NCBI GenBank assembly: GCA_027575765.1
Contig: JANBPT010001220.1
Coordinates: 1-12,188 of the forward strand
Length of the DNA stretch: 12,188 nt
Reading direction: 5' to 3'
Source of the DNA: Tieghemiomyces parasiticus
Taxonomy: Eukaryota; Kickxellomycota; Dimargaritomycetes; Dimargaritales; Dimargaritaceae
In this document: positions 1-6,947 of the stretch, one piece after another
Position numbering within the stretch: the stretch's first letter is position 1
How the letters are laid out: each line of letters starts with the position of its first letter
Translations under genes and position numbers: made by a program
The notes under the pieces: model-generated
What the model saw: only the letters and a program-made list of their open reading frames with translations
What the model was told of the DNA's origin: nothing
Databases searched by the model: none

Positions 1-135
1 GCGGCCAGTTTCAGTACGCAACGGTGCCCACTACCCAGTAAAACGTTCATTCTCGAAGACGACGGGATCTGGCAGGCGAAGCTGAAAACCAACGGCATTG
101 AAGCCATTAGCAATGTGATGGCCTGTCAAGGTTGA
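1..135 (+). CDS. C-terminal end of an unidentified protein (partial, enters from left edge)
   Basis: Frame 1 is open from the first base for 44 codons and ends at TGA (133-135). The predicted tail runs through ILEDDGIWQAKLK and finishes in SNVMACQG. The other two plus frames hit stops sooner, at about 38 and 84 bases. Codon choice mixes GC- and AT-ending codons and resembles genes A and B more than CTR9. I recognise no family in this short piece. If real, the gene is convergent with CTR9 and the roughly 1 kb between them holds both 3' flanks. A 44-codon opening at a window edge can also arise by chance, so the call rests on the protein-like composition of the tail and is moderate at best. Confidence 0.42.
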   Translation, partial: AASFSTQRCPLPSKTFILEDDGIWQAKLKTNGIEAISNVMACQG

Positions 136-1144
136 ATTGCTATGGTTTTTGATAGAGCCTTAAACCAGTTCATAATAGGTGTTGCAATATCCAAAGGGGA
201 CATACTGCATTTGAAACTCTGTTAGCTTGGTCACATTTTTGGTCCTTTCTACGTAGATTTTATTACGAAACCCTTAACTCCCAACCGTGTTACCCGTACA
301 ATAAGCTACATACTGACACACTTAGGCAGAGTAAACTAAATTGCGAACAAGGGACCTGCCTCCTGCCATATATATACTTCTAGGGCCGCCCAGGTATGAA
401 GCCGGTAGGCAGTCTAGATACGTCATAGCCTGGACCTTCTATAGCTACCTTTCGGCCGGCAGCGAGGGTCGGAGTCCTTCAAATATGCCCTGCAAAGATA
501 GTACCCCAGTAACGACCCATTAAGGTCTAATCATGATAATTATCGCTGCATAAACCTCGCTGTTCGCATCAGCGCAGTAGGAATCGGTATAGTTGACGAT
601 TCTCAGCGCTGGTCTGTGAGTAGTTTTATCGTTACTGTTTCTCATCGCATCTCGATTATCGATTTTAGTTAAGGGCGATATTAATTAGGGTAATGGAGAT
701 TATAAAACACAAGAGGAGAAGTGAAACTACAAAATTATGGGGGAAAAAGTGCAATGCCACACAAGACTGTAGGTTTAGGGGTTATAGCGTAGGTGGGAGA
801 GCCAAAGTCTAAAATGAATACAGGAGAAAAGTGGTGAGCAAAGGGTTCTGCAAAGCCTTCGCTTCCTGACTTCTTCAATGGAGTTGAAAACGAGTCCAAT
901 CAAAAGATATTCACCACTTGATTAAAAAGACCAAACTTTAGGGTACTGATATTCAGCAGCTAAGGTTTCCTCGTTTCTCATCTCTACTGGGCCTTGCCAG
1001 CCGCACGGGTCGAGAGTTATCAACATTGATTTAGTAAGCAGTCGATATCATACTAACAAAGTATCGAAGAGGGAGAATAATAGTTGGTCCGCACAGGGTG
1101 GGGCCAGTTAAACTAGCAAGGCAGGTGGCCTCCATGCGGTGACC
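136..1144. other. Intergenic stretch between convergent 3' ends; no gene seen
   Basis: About 1 kb lies between the putative left-edge gene and the stop codon of CTR9. It is visibly richer in A+T than CTR9 and has frequent stops in all frames. The longest opening, 341-523 plus, begins at TTG and has no recognisable protein character. A perfect 10-base palindrome, GATAATTATC, lies at 535-544. The hexamer TTTATT at 258-263 would read AATAAA on the minus strand, but it is nearly 900 bases past the CTR9 stop, too far to be a convincing poly(A) signal for that gene. I see no tRNA, repeat array or mobile element. Confidence 0.6.
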
Positions 1145-4100
1145 CTATGCAACATCCTCGTCGCTGTCGATGAAGGCCTTGGACTTGTACTTTTTGTTGC
1201 CACTACCGCTGTAGGGATCGGCGGGCGGACCGTTGGAGTCGGCTTCGCCGTCATCGTTGCTGAGGTGTTCATCGGCACCACGTTTACGGGAGAGTCGTCG
1301 ACCCGAGCCAGCCGTCTTACGTGGCCGGACAGGGGTTGCGCGGTCCGGGTCGAAATCCTCGCCACCGTCCGCGTGGTCGTGAGCCTCGCGGACCGCCTCG
1401 GCGCGCTGCCGCTTGGTGCGGGAGCGAGCATTCTCGGCGGGTTCCCCGTCAGAGTTCTCCAGCTCCGCACGGGAGAGCTCCTCGTTACGCAGCCGGACTT
1501 CCTCCTGAATGCGCTGGCGAGACTCTTCTATCTGTCGGAGTTCCTCGGCCTCGCGCGCGTGCTGGGCCTCCTGTTCCGCTTCCACTCGTTTCCGTTCCTC
1601 CTCGCGGCGGCGACGGGTGGCCTCAATAGTAGACTCGCGCTCGGCCGCCAGACGTTGTTGTTCCTCAAGGTGCTTACGTAGCTTACTGGTCAGGGACTCG
1701 CCGAACCGCATGCGTTGCTCAGTCAGTTTACGGTCGTAGGGCCACTCGGGTTTCGGATCTTTCGGGGCCGGTTCGCCCGGCAGGGGCTGGCGTACCACCC
1801 CCGGGTGCCGCGCCAGGGCCTCGAACAGCTCGTGGCTCCGCTCCAAGTGCACCAGAGCCTGTGTGATATCCGCTACACTACGCTGGTCCGTAGGTTTATC
1901 CGCCACCAGCTGGGCGTAGGCCTGTGCCACCAGGGCCAGGTCGTAGCTTACGGTCAAGTCGTCTGGTTGCAGTTCGAGGGCTCGTTCGGCGCTGGCCAAA
2001 GCCTGGGCCATGATGGACTCATTTTTCTCGGACCGGGCTATGGTGTATTGGGCACGGCTTAGGCACAGATAAAGCTCATGGCTGGGCAGCTCGCGATGGA
2101 CCGGGTGGGACGCCGGGAGTGCCGTTAGTTTCTTGATGGCTGTTTCATACTGCAGGACGGCGCTACGGTACTGGCCTAGACCCACCAGAACGTGGCCGAG
2201 GTTGAATGTGACAGCCGGCTGGGTGTCCCCGCAGGCCTCCCGGACCTGCGTCAGCGTGCTGCGAGCCTCCGCATAGCGCCCCCGATCAGCCAACAGGATC
2301 CCCAGCCCGTGAGCCGCGTAGAGGTTCCGGTGGTCATGCGTCAGAGCCGTTTCAAAGAACCGATATGCATGCCGGTAGAACTTATGACGCACCTTGCTGT
2401 CGGGTTGGCCACGGGCTGTGCGCAAGTGAATGTTTCCTACCGCTGTCAGAGCCATGGTATCGTGGCGGTCGAGATCCTGGAGAACCCGTTCAAGGGTACG
2501 CCGGCCGGTGTTGAGGTCGCGTTGTGCGACGAAATGAAGGCCAAGCAGTATCGCAGGTAAAGTGGCCTTCGGGGCCACGTCGACGGCATCCAAGAACCAT
2601 GTCTCGGCGGCGGCTGGATCTCCCGCCCGCTGCGCCAACACGCCCATACGCAGGTAGGCGTCCAGATAGGCTGGGTGGTCCGCCACCAGGGCTTTGAACA
2701 AGGTCTGCGCATCGCTGGGCCGGTCCTGGGCTTCGCGCAGCCGGGCCAAGTTGTATTTAACGGTCGTGGCGACGACCGGGTCGGACGCCGCGGCCGTGAG
2801 GGCCCGCTCGTAGTGGACCTCAGCTCCTGGCAGGTCCTTCTGAAGGTGGAGTAGAGCCCCGATGTTGTTGAGTAGGGTCGGGGGCGCCGTTAACGTCGAG
2901 GCTACGGCCCCGTTGGTCTCGGCGGGCGGTTCGTATAGGCGCAGGGCGCTCTGGTACGCCTGGAGGGCCTGGCCCAGGTTGAGGTTCTCGTAGGTACGAC
3001 CGATATCCATGTAGAGCCCCGGGGATACGGCCAGGCCGGCTTCGGCGGTCCGCTCGCCCACGAGGGCCAGGACCCGGCCGAAGGCGGCCTGGGCGTCCTG
3101 CTGGTGGTCAGGCATCCGGGCGAAGATGGACCCCACCAGATTCCATGCCTCGATAAAATCCGGGAAGCGCTTCACAAAACCTTGGAAGATTTCGAGAGCG
3201 GCAGTCAGTTCACCACGGTGCAGGTATACCTGGCCCAGGCCAAACTGGGTCAGCTGATGCTGCGGGTTGAGATCGGTGGCGCGGCGATAGTGGGTAAGGG
3301 CCCGATCAAAGTCCTCGAGTCGGTGATAATTGCGCCCCAGTTGGTAGTGTGACTCGGCCTCGATGGCGTGCATGTCGGCGGCCAGCGCTCCGGCCGTTGC
3401 GAAGGCGATCGAACCGGCGTAGTCTTGACGGGTGAAGAGATAGTCGGCCATCAGGTCGGCGACGACCGGATGCCGCCGGTCGTGGACATAGGCCGCCCGG
3501 AGGTACCCGAGACCCACCTCCAACAACTGGGCGGGGACCGGATCCTCACCGCGCTGGCGGGCGGCCTTGAACTCGTTAAAATAGAGGATAGCTAGCAGGA
3601 CCCGAGCCGTCACCTGGCGAGGGTTGATCTCCACGGCCCGCTCAAAGGCCAACTTAGCCTGCCGGACCATATCCAATTTATGGTAGCAAAGGCCCAGACC
3701 GAGGCGCGGATCGGGCACGCCAGTCGGGTGCTGGGAGAGCAACTGCTGGTAGAGTGCCAGGGCGTCGCGGTAGCGCTTCTGACTAAAATAGACGCGGGCC
3801 AGGCCGAACTTGGCGGCCACACTGTGCGGCTGCTGCTCCAGGACGTCGCTGAACTGACTGAGGGCCAGGTCGGGCTGGCGGCGCAGCCAGTACAGGATAC
3901 CCTTCCCCAGCCAGGTCGTGGGCTGGTTGGGGTCGATGCGGTCGGCCTCGTTGAACAGGGCAGTGGCCAACTCAAAGTACTGCTCCTGTTCGGCAGCAGC
4001 CTCCTCCTCACCAACCGCAGACGCGGCGGAGGCCCCCACGAGCGGATTGAGATGGGAACGCCGGGCCTTCTGCAAGTAGATGGAGGCCAAGCAGTTAAGT

Positions 4101-4354
4101 AATTGAATCTTCGGTTGGTAATTACTGGCCCCCTTGGCGTTGGATAACCCAGCCTTGAGCATATGGATGGCCTCGTCGGCCTGATTGCGCTTGTAGTACT
4201 CGATTGCCAATTGGAGGTAGAACCGGAGTGGGGCCTCCTCCTGGATGAGGATTTCGCATAGCTCGCTGGCCTGGGGTGGTAGTTGGCTGCAATCTATCTC
4301 CAGGACGTTGTCCACCGAGCCCTGAAGTGGAATCTCGATCACCGTCGCCGCCAT
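1145..4354 (-). CDS. CTR9: Paf1 complex subunit Ctr9, TPR scaffold protein
   Basis: This is a complete 1069-residue protein on one uninterrupted reading frame, close to the length of yeast Ctr9. In known members Ctr9 is the scaffold of the nuclear Paf1 complex (Paf1, Cdc73, Leo1, Rtf1). That complex travels with RNA polymerase II and supports elongation, H2B ubiquitination and H3K4 methylation. The family start is plain: an acidic/hydrophobic N-terminus (residues 1-40), then degenerate TPR helices through about residue 800. Clear repeats lie near 147-176, 180-210, 216-245, 333-364, 368-398, 564-596 and 783-798, several ending in the TPR-typical NP or QP. A charged Arg/Glu-rich coiled coil spans about 876-965. 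A basic and acidic disordered tail follows and ends KKYKSKAFIDSDEDVA, which is typical of Ctr9. The start codon has A at -3 and G at +4. The stop is TAG (1145-1147). No intron is needed. Confidence 0.96.
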   Translation of the reverse strand: MAATVIEIPLQGSVDNVLEIDCSQLPPQASELCEILIQEEAPLRFYLQLAIEYYKRNQADEAIHMLKAGLSNAKGASNYQPKIQLLNCLASIYLQKARRSHLNPLVGASAASAVGEEEAAAEQEQYFELATALFNEADRIDPNQPTTWLGKGILYWLRRQPDLALSQFSDVLEQQPHSVAAKFGLARVYFSQKRYRDALALYQQLLSQHPTGVPDPRLGLGLCYHKLDMVRQAKLAFERAVEINPRQVTARVLLAILYFNEFKAARQRGEDPVPAQLLEVGLGYLRAAYVHDRRHPVVADLMADYLFTRQDYAGSIAFATAGALAADMHAIEAESHYQLGRNYHRLEDFDRALTHYRRATDLNPQHQLTQFGLGQVYLHRGELTAALEIFQGFVKRFPDFIEAWNLVGSIFARMPDHQQDAQAAFGRVLALVGERTAEAGLAVSPGLYMDIGRTYENLNLGQALQAYQSALRLYEPPAETNGAVASTLTAPPTLLNNIGALLHLQKDLPGAEVHYERALTAAASDPVVATTVKYNLARLREAQDRPSDAQTLFKALVADHPAYLDAYLRMGVLAQRAGDPAAAETWFLDAVDVAPKATLPAILLGLHFVAQRDLNTGRRTLERVLQDLDRHDTMALTAVGNIHLRTARGQPDSKVRHKFYRHAYRFFETALTHDHRNLYAAHGLGILLADRGRYAEARSTLTQVREACGDTQPAVTFNLGHVLVGLGQYRSAVLQYETAIKKLTALPASHPVHRELPSHELYLCLSRAQYTIARSEKNESIMAQALASAERALELQPDDLTVSYDLALVAQAYAQLVADKPTDQRSVADITQALVHLERSHELFEALARHPGVVRQPLPGEPAPKDPKPEWPYDRKLTEQRMRFGESLTSKLRKHLEEQQRLAAERESTIEATRRRREEERKRVEAEQEAQHAREAEELRQIEESRQRIQEEVRLRNEELSRAELENSDGEPAENARSRTKRQRAEAVREAHDHADGGEDFDPDRATPVRPRKTAGSGRRLSRKRGADEHLSNDDGEADSNGPPADPYSGSGNKKYKSKAFIDSDEDVA

Positions 4355-4388
4355 CGTGAGCGTCGGACCAGGAAGGGTGGAATGGTGA

Positions 4389-4397
4389 TGTGACGTG
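4389..4397 (-). promoter_or_regulatory. CRE/ATF-like motif, copy 1, in CTR9 leader or promoter
   Basis: The plus strand reads TGTGACGTG here, so the CTR9 coding strand reads CACGTCACA. Its core TGACGT matches the half-site of bZIP factors of the ATF/CREB class. It lies 35-43 bases upstream of the CTR9 start codon. The identical 9-mer recurs at 4440-4448. Placement this close to the ATG could mean it is in the transcribed leader rather than the promoter. Function is inferred from the motif alone. Confidence 0.3.
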
Positions 4398-4439
4398 ATG
4401 GAAGGAGGAGATGAAGGTATGACTGGATCGGCTTGAGTG

Positions 4440-4448
4440 TGTGACGTG
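4440..4448 (-). promoter_or_regulatory. CRE/ATF-like motif, copy 2, in CTR9 leader or promoter
   Basis: This is the second exact copy of TGTGACGTG on the plus strand, 51 bases from the first and 86-94 bases upstream of the CTR9 ATG. Two same-orientation copies in so short a stretch make a factor-binding site somewhat more plausible than a single copy would. The transcription start is unknown. Confidence 0.3.
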
Positions 4449-4479
4449 TAGTATGGGTAAGCGGGTGGTCAAAGGCAAC

Positions 4480-4520
4480 GGAGGAGGAAGGCTACGAGAT
4501 GGGAGAGGAGGGAGAGCGAG
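4480..4520 (-). promoter_or_regulatory. Pyrimidine-rich tract upstream of CTR9
   Basis: On the CTR9 coding strand this stretch is almost all C and T with few interruptions (on the plus strand it is G/A-rich). It lies about 125-165 bases before the start codon. Pyrimidine tracts like this mark core promoters and leaders near transcription start sites in many fungi. Similar tracts precede NTE1 and gene A in this window. Confidence 0.4.
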
Positions 4521-4934
4521 TGAAGGTTAAAAGCTGAGAGCGGATCGATTGACGATGTGGGGCAACCCCTTGCGAATACCACATGGCGCATGTGGAAAGC
4601 GAGACGCGTATCGAGCGACTTACAGGGCGGGAAGCTCGGTAATCGTAGTATTATTGACACCCACGGCTTACCGGTAGACTTAGGTTTTCCAGTCCGTCCG
4701 TACTTTACTCCGCCGCCTATCCCACTTTGGTAGCACTGCAGAGTGCCCCACCGTTTTAGTCCAAGGTCCATTCTCCTCCTCCCCCCACACTTATCGATGT
4801 GAATTACTCACCACTTCCTTTTCCGCTTTGATTAATGTAAAGCCTTTGGTCTACTATGGATTCAAGTACTAAATTACGTATACAAAGAGGTGATGGGGCC
4901 TACAATTGATACTAAATGAAGGACCAGAAGTAAA

Positions 4935-5846
4935 TTACGCTTGCAGCTGCTTCCAGAAGCCCAACGCTGAGAACATACTATTCAGCCGAGACACCATAGC
5001 AGTGAATTCCTCTATCTGGACGGCACGGTCATCCAGCCGAGTCACTGTATCGATAAAGGCCAGACCGGGCCAGTCCGCCACGGCCTCAGGGTCCAAGGGA
5101 AGATCGGCGTTGCCGAGATCTACGAAACAAATTCCCTCGCGGTTCGGGGTATAGTACAGCACGTAGACCAGGTCGACCCGTTCCCCTTGGTCAAGACGAA
5201 TCTTCAGGGCGATAGCGCGATTTTTTAGTTCATCGACCACGGCTTGGCGCCCCTGCTCTCTCTCAGTCCGCTGCCTACCATACTCTACCAGTAAATCCAT
5301 GAAGCTGGTCAGCGCCGAGCGGAAGGTTTTCTTGATTTCGGAGGTGGTGGGCGCTGCGGGTACGGCCTTCGAGTCGAGGCCAAGTGTTGATACCGAGTCC
5401 ACGAACGTCGACGCATGGGATTCTCCCGGCGAGGGCTGGTTCTGCATTCCATCTAAATCAATCAAAGTCGAGATCGGGTAAGGCTGAGACATGCGGGGCG
5501 GCGGGGGAATACGATAGGTATCCACATAGGTGTTGGTTGGGTACTGTACTGCCAAGGAAGGCTCTTGCCCATGGTCCGCGTAGGGTGTCAACCAGATGGG
5601 GCCGTTGGGGTGGTTCGTGGGATCCCAGTCCTGATACGTGGCAAGGTCGTTTAGGTCGGTAGCTGTGTGGTATGTATTGAGGAATTGTTCAATATTGAAA
5701 CTATCAGTTTGGTCATGGGGATTTACGCGTGACTGGAGGCCACTCGTAGTAGGGGGTCTGCGGTAATCTTGACCCTGGCCCCAGTGGCCCGAAGCGCTAC
5801 CAAGGGTCATGTCTAACGCGAACACGAGGATGAGGTAGGTAATCAT
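4935..5846 (-). CDS. Secreted protein A of unrecognised family, paralogue of the gene at 6948-7982
   Basis: This complete 303-residue protein matches no family I can name. Residues 1-20 form a signal peptide: a hydrophobic run (YLILVFALDM), then GSASG as a probable cleavage site, pointing to secretion. Residues 20-170 are rich in Pro, Tyr, Asp, Ser and Thr and look disordered. A compact domain follows from about 171 to 303 with FRSAL, YGRQ, GRQ, DLVYVLYYTP, WPGLAFID, VQIEEFT and a terminal FWK. The same motifs recur in order in the neighbour. There is one cysteine (residue 240), so this is not a cysteine-rich effector or hydrophobin. The ATG is the first after an in-frame TAG eight codons upstream, has G at -3, and leads straight into the signal peptide. 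The stop is TAA. Codons are less GC-ending than in CTR9. It could be a lineage-specific secreted or wall protein; this is inference. Confidence 0.85.
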   Translation of the reverse strand: MITYLILVFALDMTLGSASGHWGQGQDYRRPPTTSGLQSRVNPHDQTDSFNIEQFLNTYHTATDLNDLATYQDWDPTNHPNGPIWLTPYADHGQEPSLAVQYPTNTYVDTYRIPPPPRMSQPYPISTLIDLDGMQNQPSPGESHASTFVDSVSTLGLDSKAVPAAPTTSEIKKTFRSALTSFMDLLVEYGRQRTEREQGRQAVVDELKNRAIALKIRLDQGERVDLVYVLYYTPNREGICFVDLGNADLPLDPEAVADWPGLAFIDTVTRLDDRAVQIEEFTAMVSRLNSMFSALGFWKQLQA

Positions 5847-5980
5847 GGCGAAGGTAAGGGCGGTACTGTACTACAAATCTAGGTAGTGAAGTGTCGGATA
5901 TTGTTGGAAATCGAAGTAGAGCCGTTCAGGAATGATGCAGGCGACAAACGACTAATCGGATTAGGCGGTGGTGCTGGTTT

Positions 5981-6001
5981 GAAGAAAGTGAGAAAGAGAG
6001 G
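5981..6001 (-). promoter_or_regulatory. Pyrimidine-rich tract upstream of gene A
   Basis: On the coding strand of A this reads as a CT tract broken by two A residues (G/A-rich on the plus strand). It begins about 20 bases downstream of the TATA-like element at 6023-6030 and ends about 135 bases before the start codon. That order, TATA-like box then pyrimidine tract, suits a transcription initiation region. Confidence 0.4.
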
Positions 6002-6022
6002 CAACACTGGTAGCTGAGCACT

Positions 6023-6039
6023 TAAATAGTGGATTGGAA
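6023..6039 (-). promoter_or_regulatory. Bipartite TTCCAA + TATA-like element upstream of gene A
   Basis: On the coding strand this reads TTCCAA, TCC, then ACTATTTA, and continues AG. The CTATTTAAG part resembles a TATA box. TTCCAA is followed by T, so it includes a CCAAT sequence (plus strand ATTGG at 6033-6037). The element ends 177 bases before the A start codon. The same two halves, with a spacer of six rather than three bases, lie 180 bases before paralogue B. Confidence 0.45.
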
Positions 6040-6720
6040 AATTTTAACGAAGCGATCGAAGCGGGCCTGCTGCGCTTCCAACGTCGGAAGTAAATTATGG
6101 TTTTTTTTTTATTTCGTTGACTTGCTACTTTAGCCTAGTGTACAAGGATGTATTCGACAGTTTACCGCTTCGCCCTGTACAAAAGCGTAGTACTCCTTTC
6201 GCTAACACCGCCTTTGTGTACGACCATGTCTGATAATTCCACTGTCGGTGTTGGCTGGTAAGGGTATTCTGTATACTCCATGATTCGCTAAGCCTCCCAA
6301 GGGCAGGTCCATCCCATTCGATAAGGTCTCTTGGACTCGTTGCCTATGTGTACCCTGACACCGGCCATCATCGAGGCAAGCGCCATGCAGTCGGCCAATG
6401 GTCTGCTTTTCCTTTCCTTGACGAGAAACGGGAGGCCATCAATAACATATCCACGTTCGCGGCGGTTACCTGGCTGAGTAAGCTGGGTAGTACAAGGCCT
6501 AATAATAAGCCAGCCAAGTGACATACGGAAGGTGAGCTAACTAACAGCCATAGCCGCGGGTGAATTAGATTTCAGCCTGCAAGGCGAACCTGACAGCTGG
6601 GAGCATGTCACTTGTTGATCGTCTTTTGGGGCCCTACTCGTGTGGAGTTGGCTACCAATAACCACGGGTATAAGGTGTTTATGGCAAGGAAATACTACGA
6701 AGGGTGTGGGACATGACGGT

Positions 6721-6737
6721 TGCGGTTGGAACCGCCA
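6721..6737. repeat. Short inverted repeat GCGGTT / AACCGC
   Basis: Two perfect six-base arms (6722-6727 and 6730-6735) are separated by two bases. The tight centre would reduce the paired stem to about five pairs. It stands 44 bases before the larger hairpin at 6779-6814. There is no sign that it belongs to a tRNA: no full A or B box was found. Confidence 0.3.
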
Positions 6738-6778
6738 CTATATACCAGACCGACCGATTGCTGGTTCAGCCGCCTTCT

Positions 6779-6819
6779 ATCCCCCTCCCACTATTTCTCG
6801 GACGGGGGGAGGATTTTTA
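6779..6819 (+). repeat. G/C hairpin followed by five T (terminator-like shape)
   Basis: ATCCCCCTCCC (6779-6789) pairs with GGGGGGAGGAT (6804-6814) with one mismatch and one wobble pair around a 14-base loop. A TTTTT run overlaps the 3' end of the second arm. The shape copies a bacterial intrinsic terminator, but the rest of the window is eukaryotic. It might be an RNA polymerase III-type T-run stop or simply a local palindrome. No gene ends here on the plus strand that I can identify. Confidence 0.3.
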
Positions 6820-6840
6820 TGCAGATACGCAGTTTCAGCC

Positions 6841-6892
6841 TATACATATATATTTATATAATTAATTAAAGATTAAAAAATAAAAGAAACGC
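6841..6892 (-). terminator. A+T-rich 3' flank of gene B, candidate polyadenylation region
   Basis: This block is nearly all A and T and starts about 55 bases past the TGA of gene B. On the coding strand it contains TATATGTATA-like sequence, close to the TAYRTA efficiency element of yeast 3' ends. An exact AATAAA is absent. Its position just past the stop makes a 3'-end processing region the simplest reading. Confidence 0.4.
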
Positions 6893-6947
6893 TGACATTC
6901 TGCTAATTTTTAGTGTGAAAAGCTAGTTCATACTTCCTACGACAAAT

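Larger units (their letters stand above)
4355..4934. other. Intergenic: CTR9 promoter and leader, then 3' flank of gene A
   Basis: These 580 bases separate the CTR9 start from the stop of gene A; both genes are read on the minus strand. The part nearest CTR9 (about 4355-4530) should hold its leader and promoter. It has a pyrimidine-rich tract on the coding strand and two copies of one 9-mer, listed separately. A 100-codon minus opening from an ATG at 4769-4771 to 4469 has low-complexity content and no recognisable similarity. The part nearest gene A (about 4770-4934) is more A+T-rich, as expected for a 3' flank, with no exact AATAAA in minus orientation. Confidence 0.6.
5847..6947. other. Intergenic: promoter of gene A and 3' flank of gene B
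   Basis: About 1.1 kb separates the two paralogues. The left 200 bases hold the presumed promoter of A. A run of ten T lies at 6101-6110. The middle (6120-6830) has no convincing gene: a 78-codon minus opening at 6288-6524 shows no signal peptide, motif or similarity to A or B. A hairpin followed by T residues lies at 6779-6819. The right end (6841-6892) is a strongly A+T-rich block just past the stop of B. I see no remnant of a third paralogue. Confidence 0.55.

Noticed and set aside
341..523. 60-codon plus opening left of CTR9
   Set aside because: It starts at TTG, is short and has no protein-like features; chance is the better explanation.
535..544. Perfect palindrome GATAATTATC with two opposed GATA sites
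   Set aside because: It is a single 10-base palindrome far from any start codon; there is too little to call a site.
686..945. TTAGGG-like words suggesting telomeric repeats
   Set aside because: They are isolated single copies, not in tandem, and fit chance.
1139..4102. Several long plus-strand openings across CTR9 (for example 1139-1681, 1715-2062, 3680-4102) and minus ones at 1108-1470 and 3610-4014
   Set aside because: They lie in other frames of a strongly supported GC-rich gene, where stop codons are rare, and show no domain or start of their own.
4122..4478. 118-codon minus opening overlapping the CTR9 start
   Set aside because: It begins at TTG rather than ATG and gains its length from out-of-frame CTR9 sequence.
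6288..6524. 78-codon minus opening between genes A and B
   Set aside because: It has no signal peptide, no motif of the A/B family and no recognisable similarity.
6681..6775. tRNA-like boxes (TGGCAAGGA and GGTTCAGCC)
   Set aside because: Both depart from A- and B-box consensus and no cloverleaf can be drawn.
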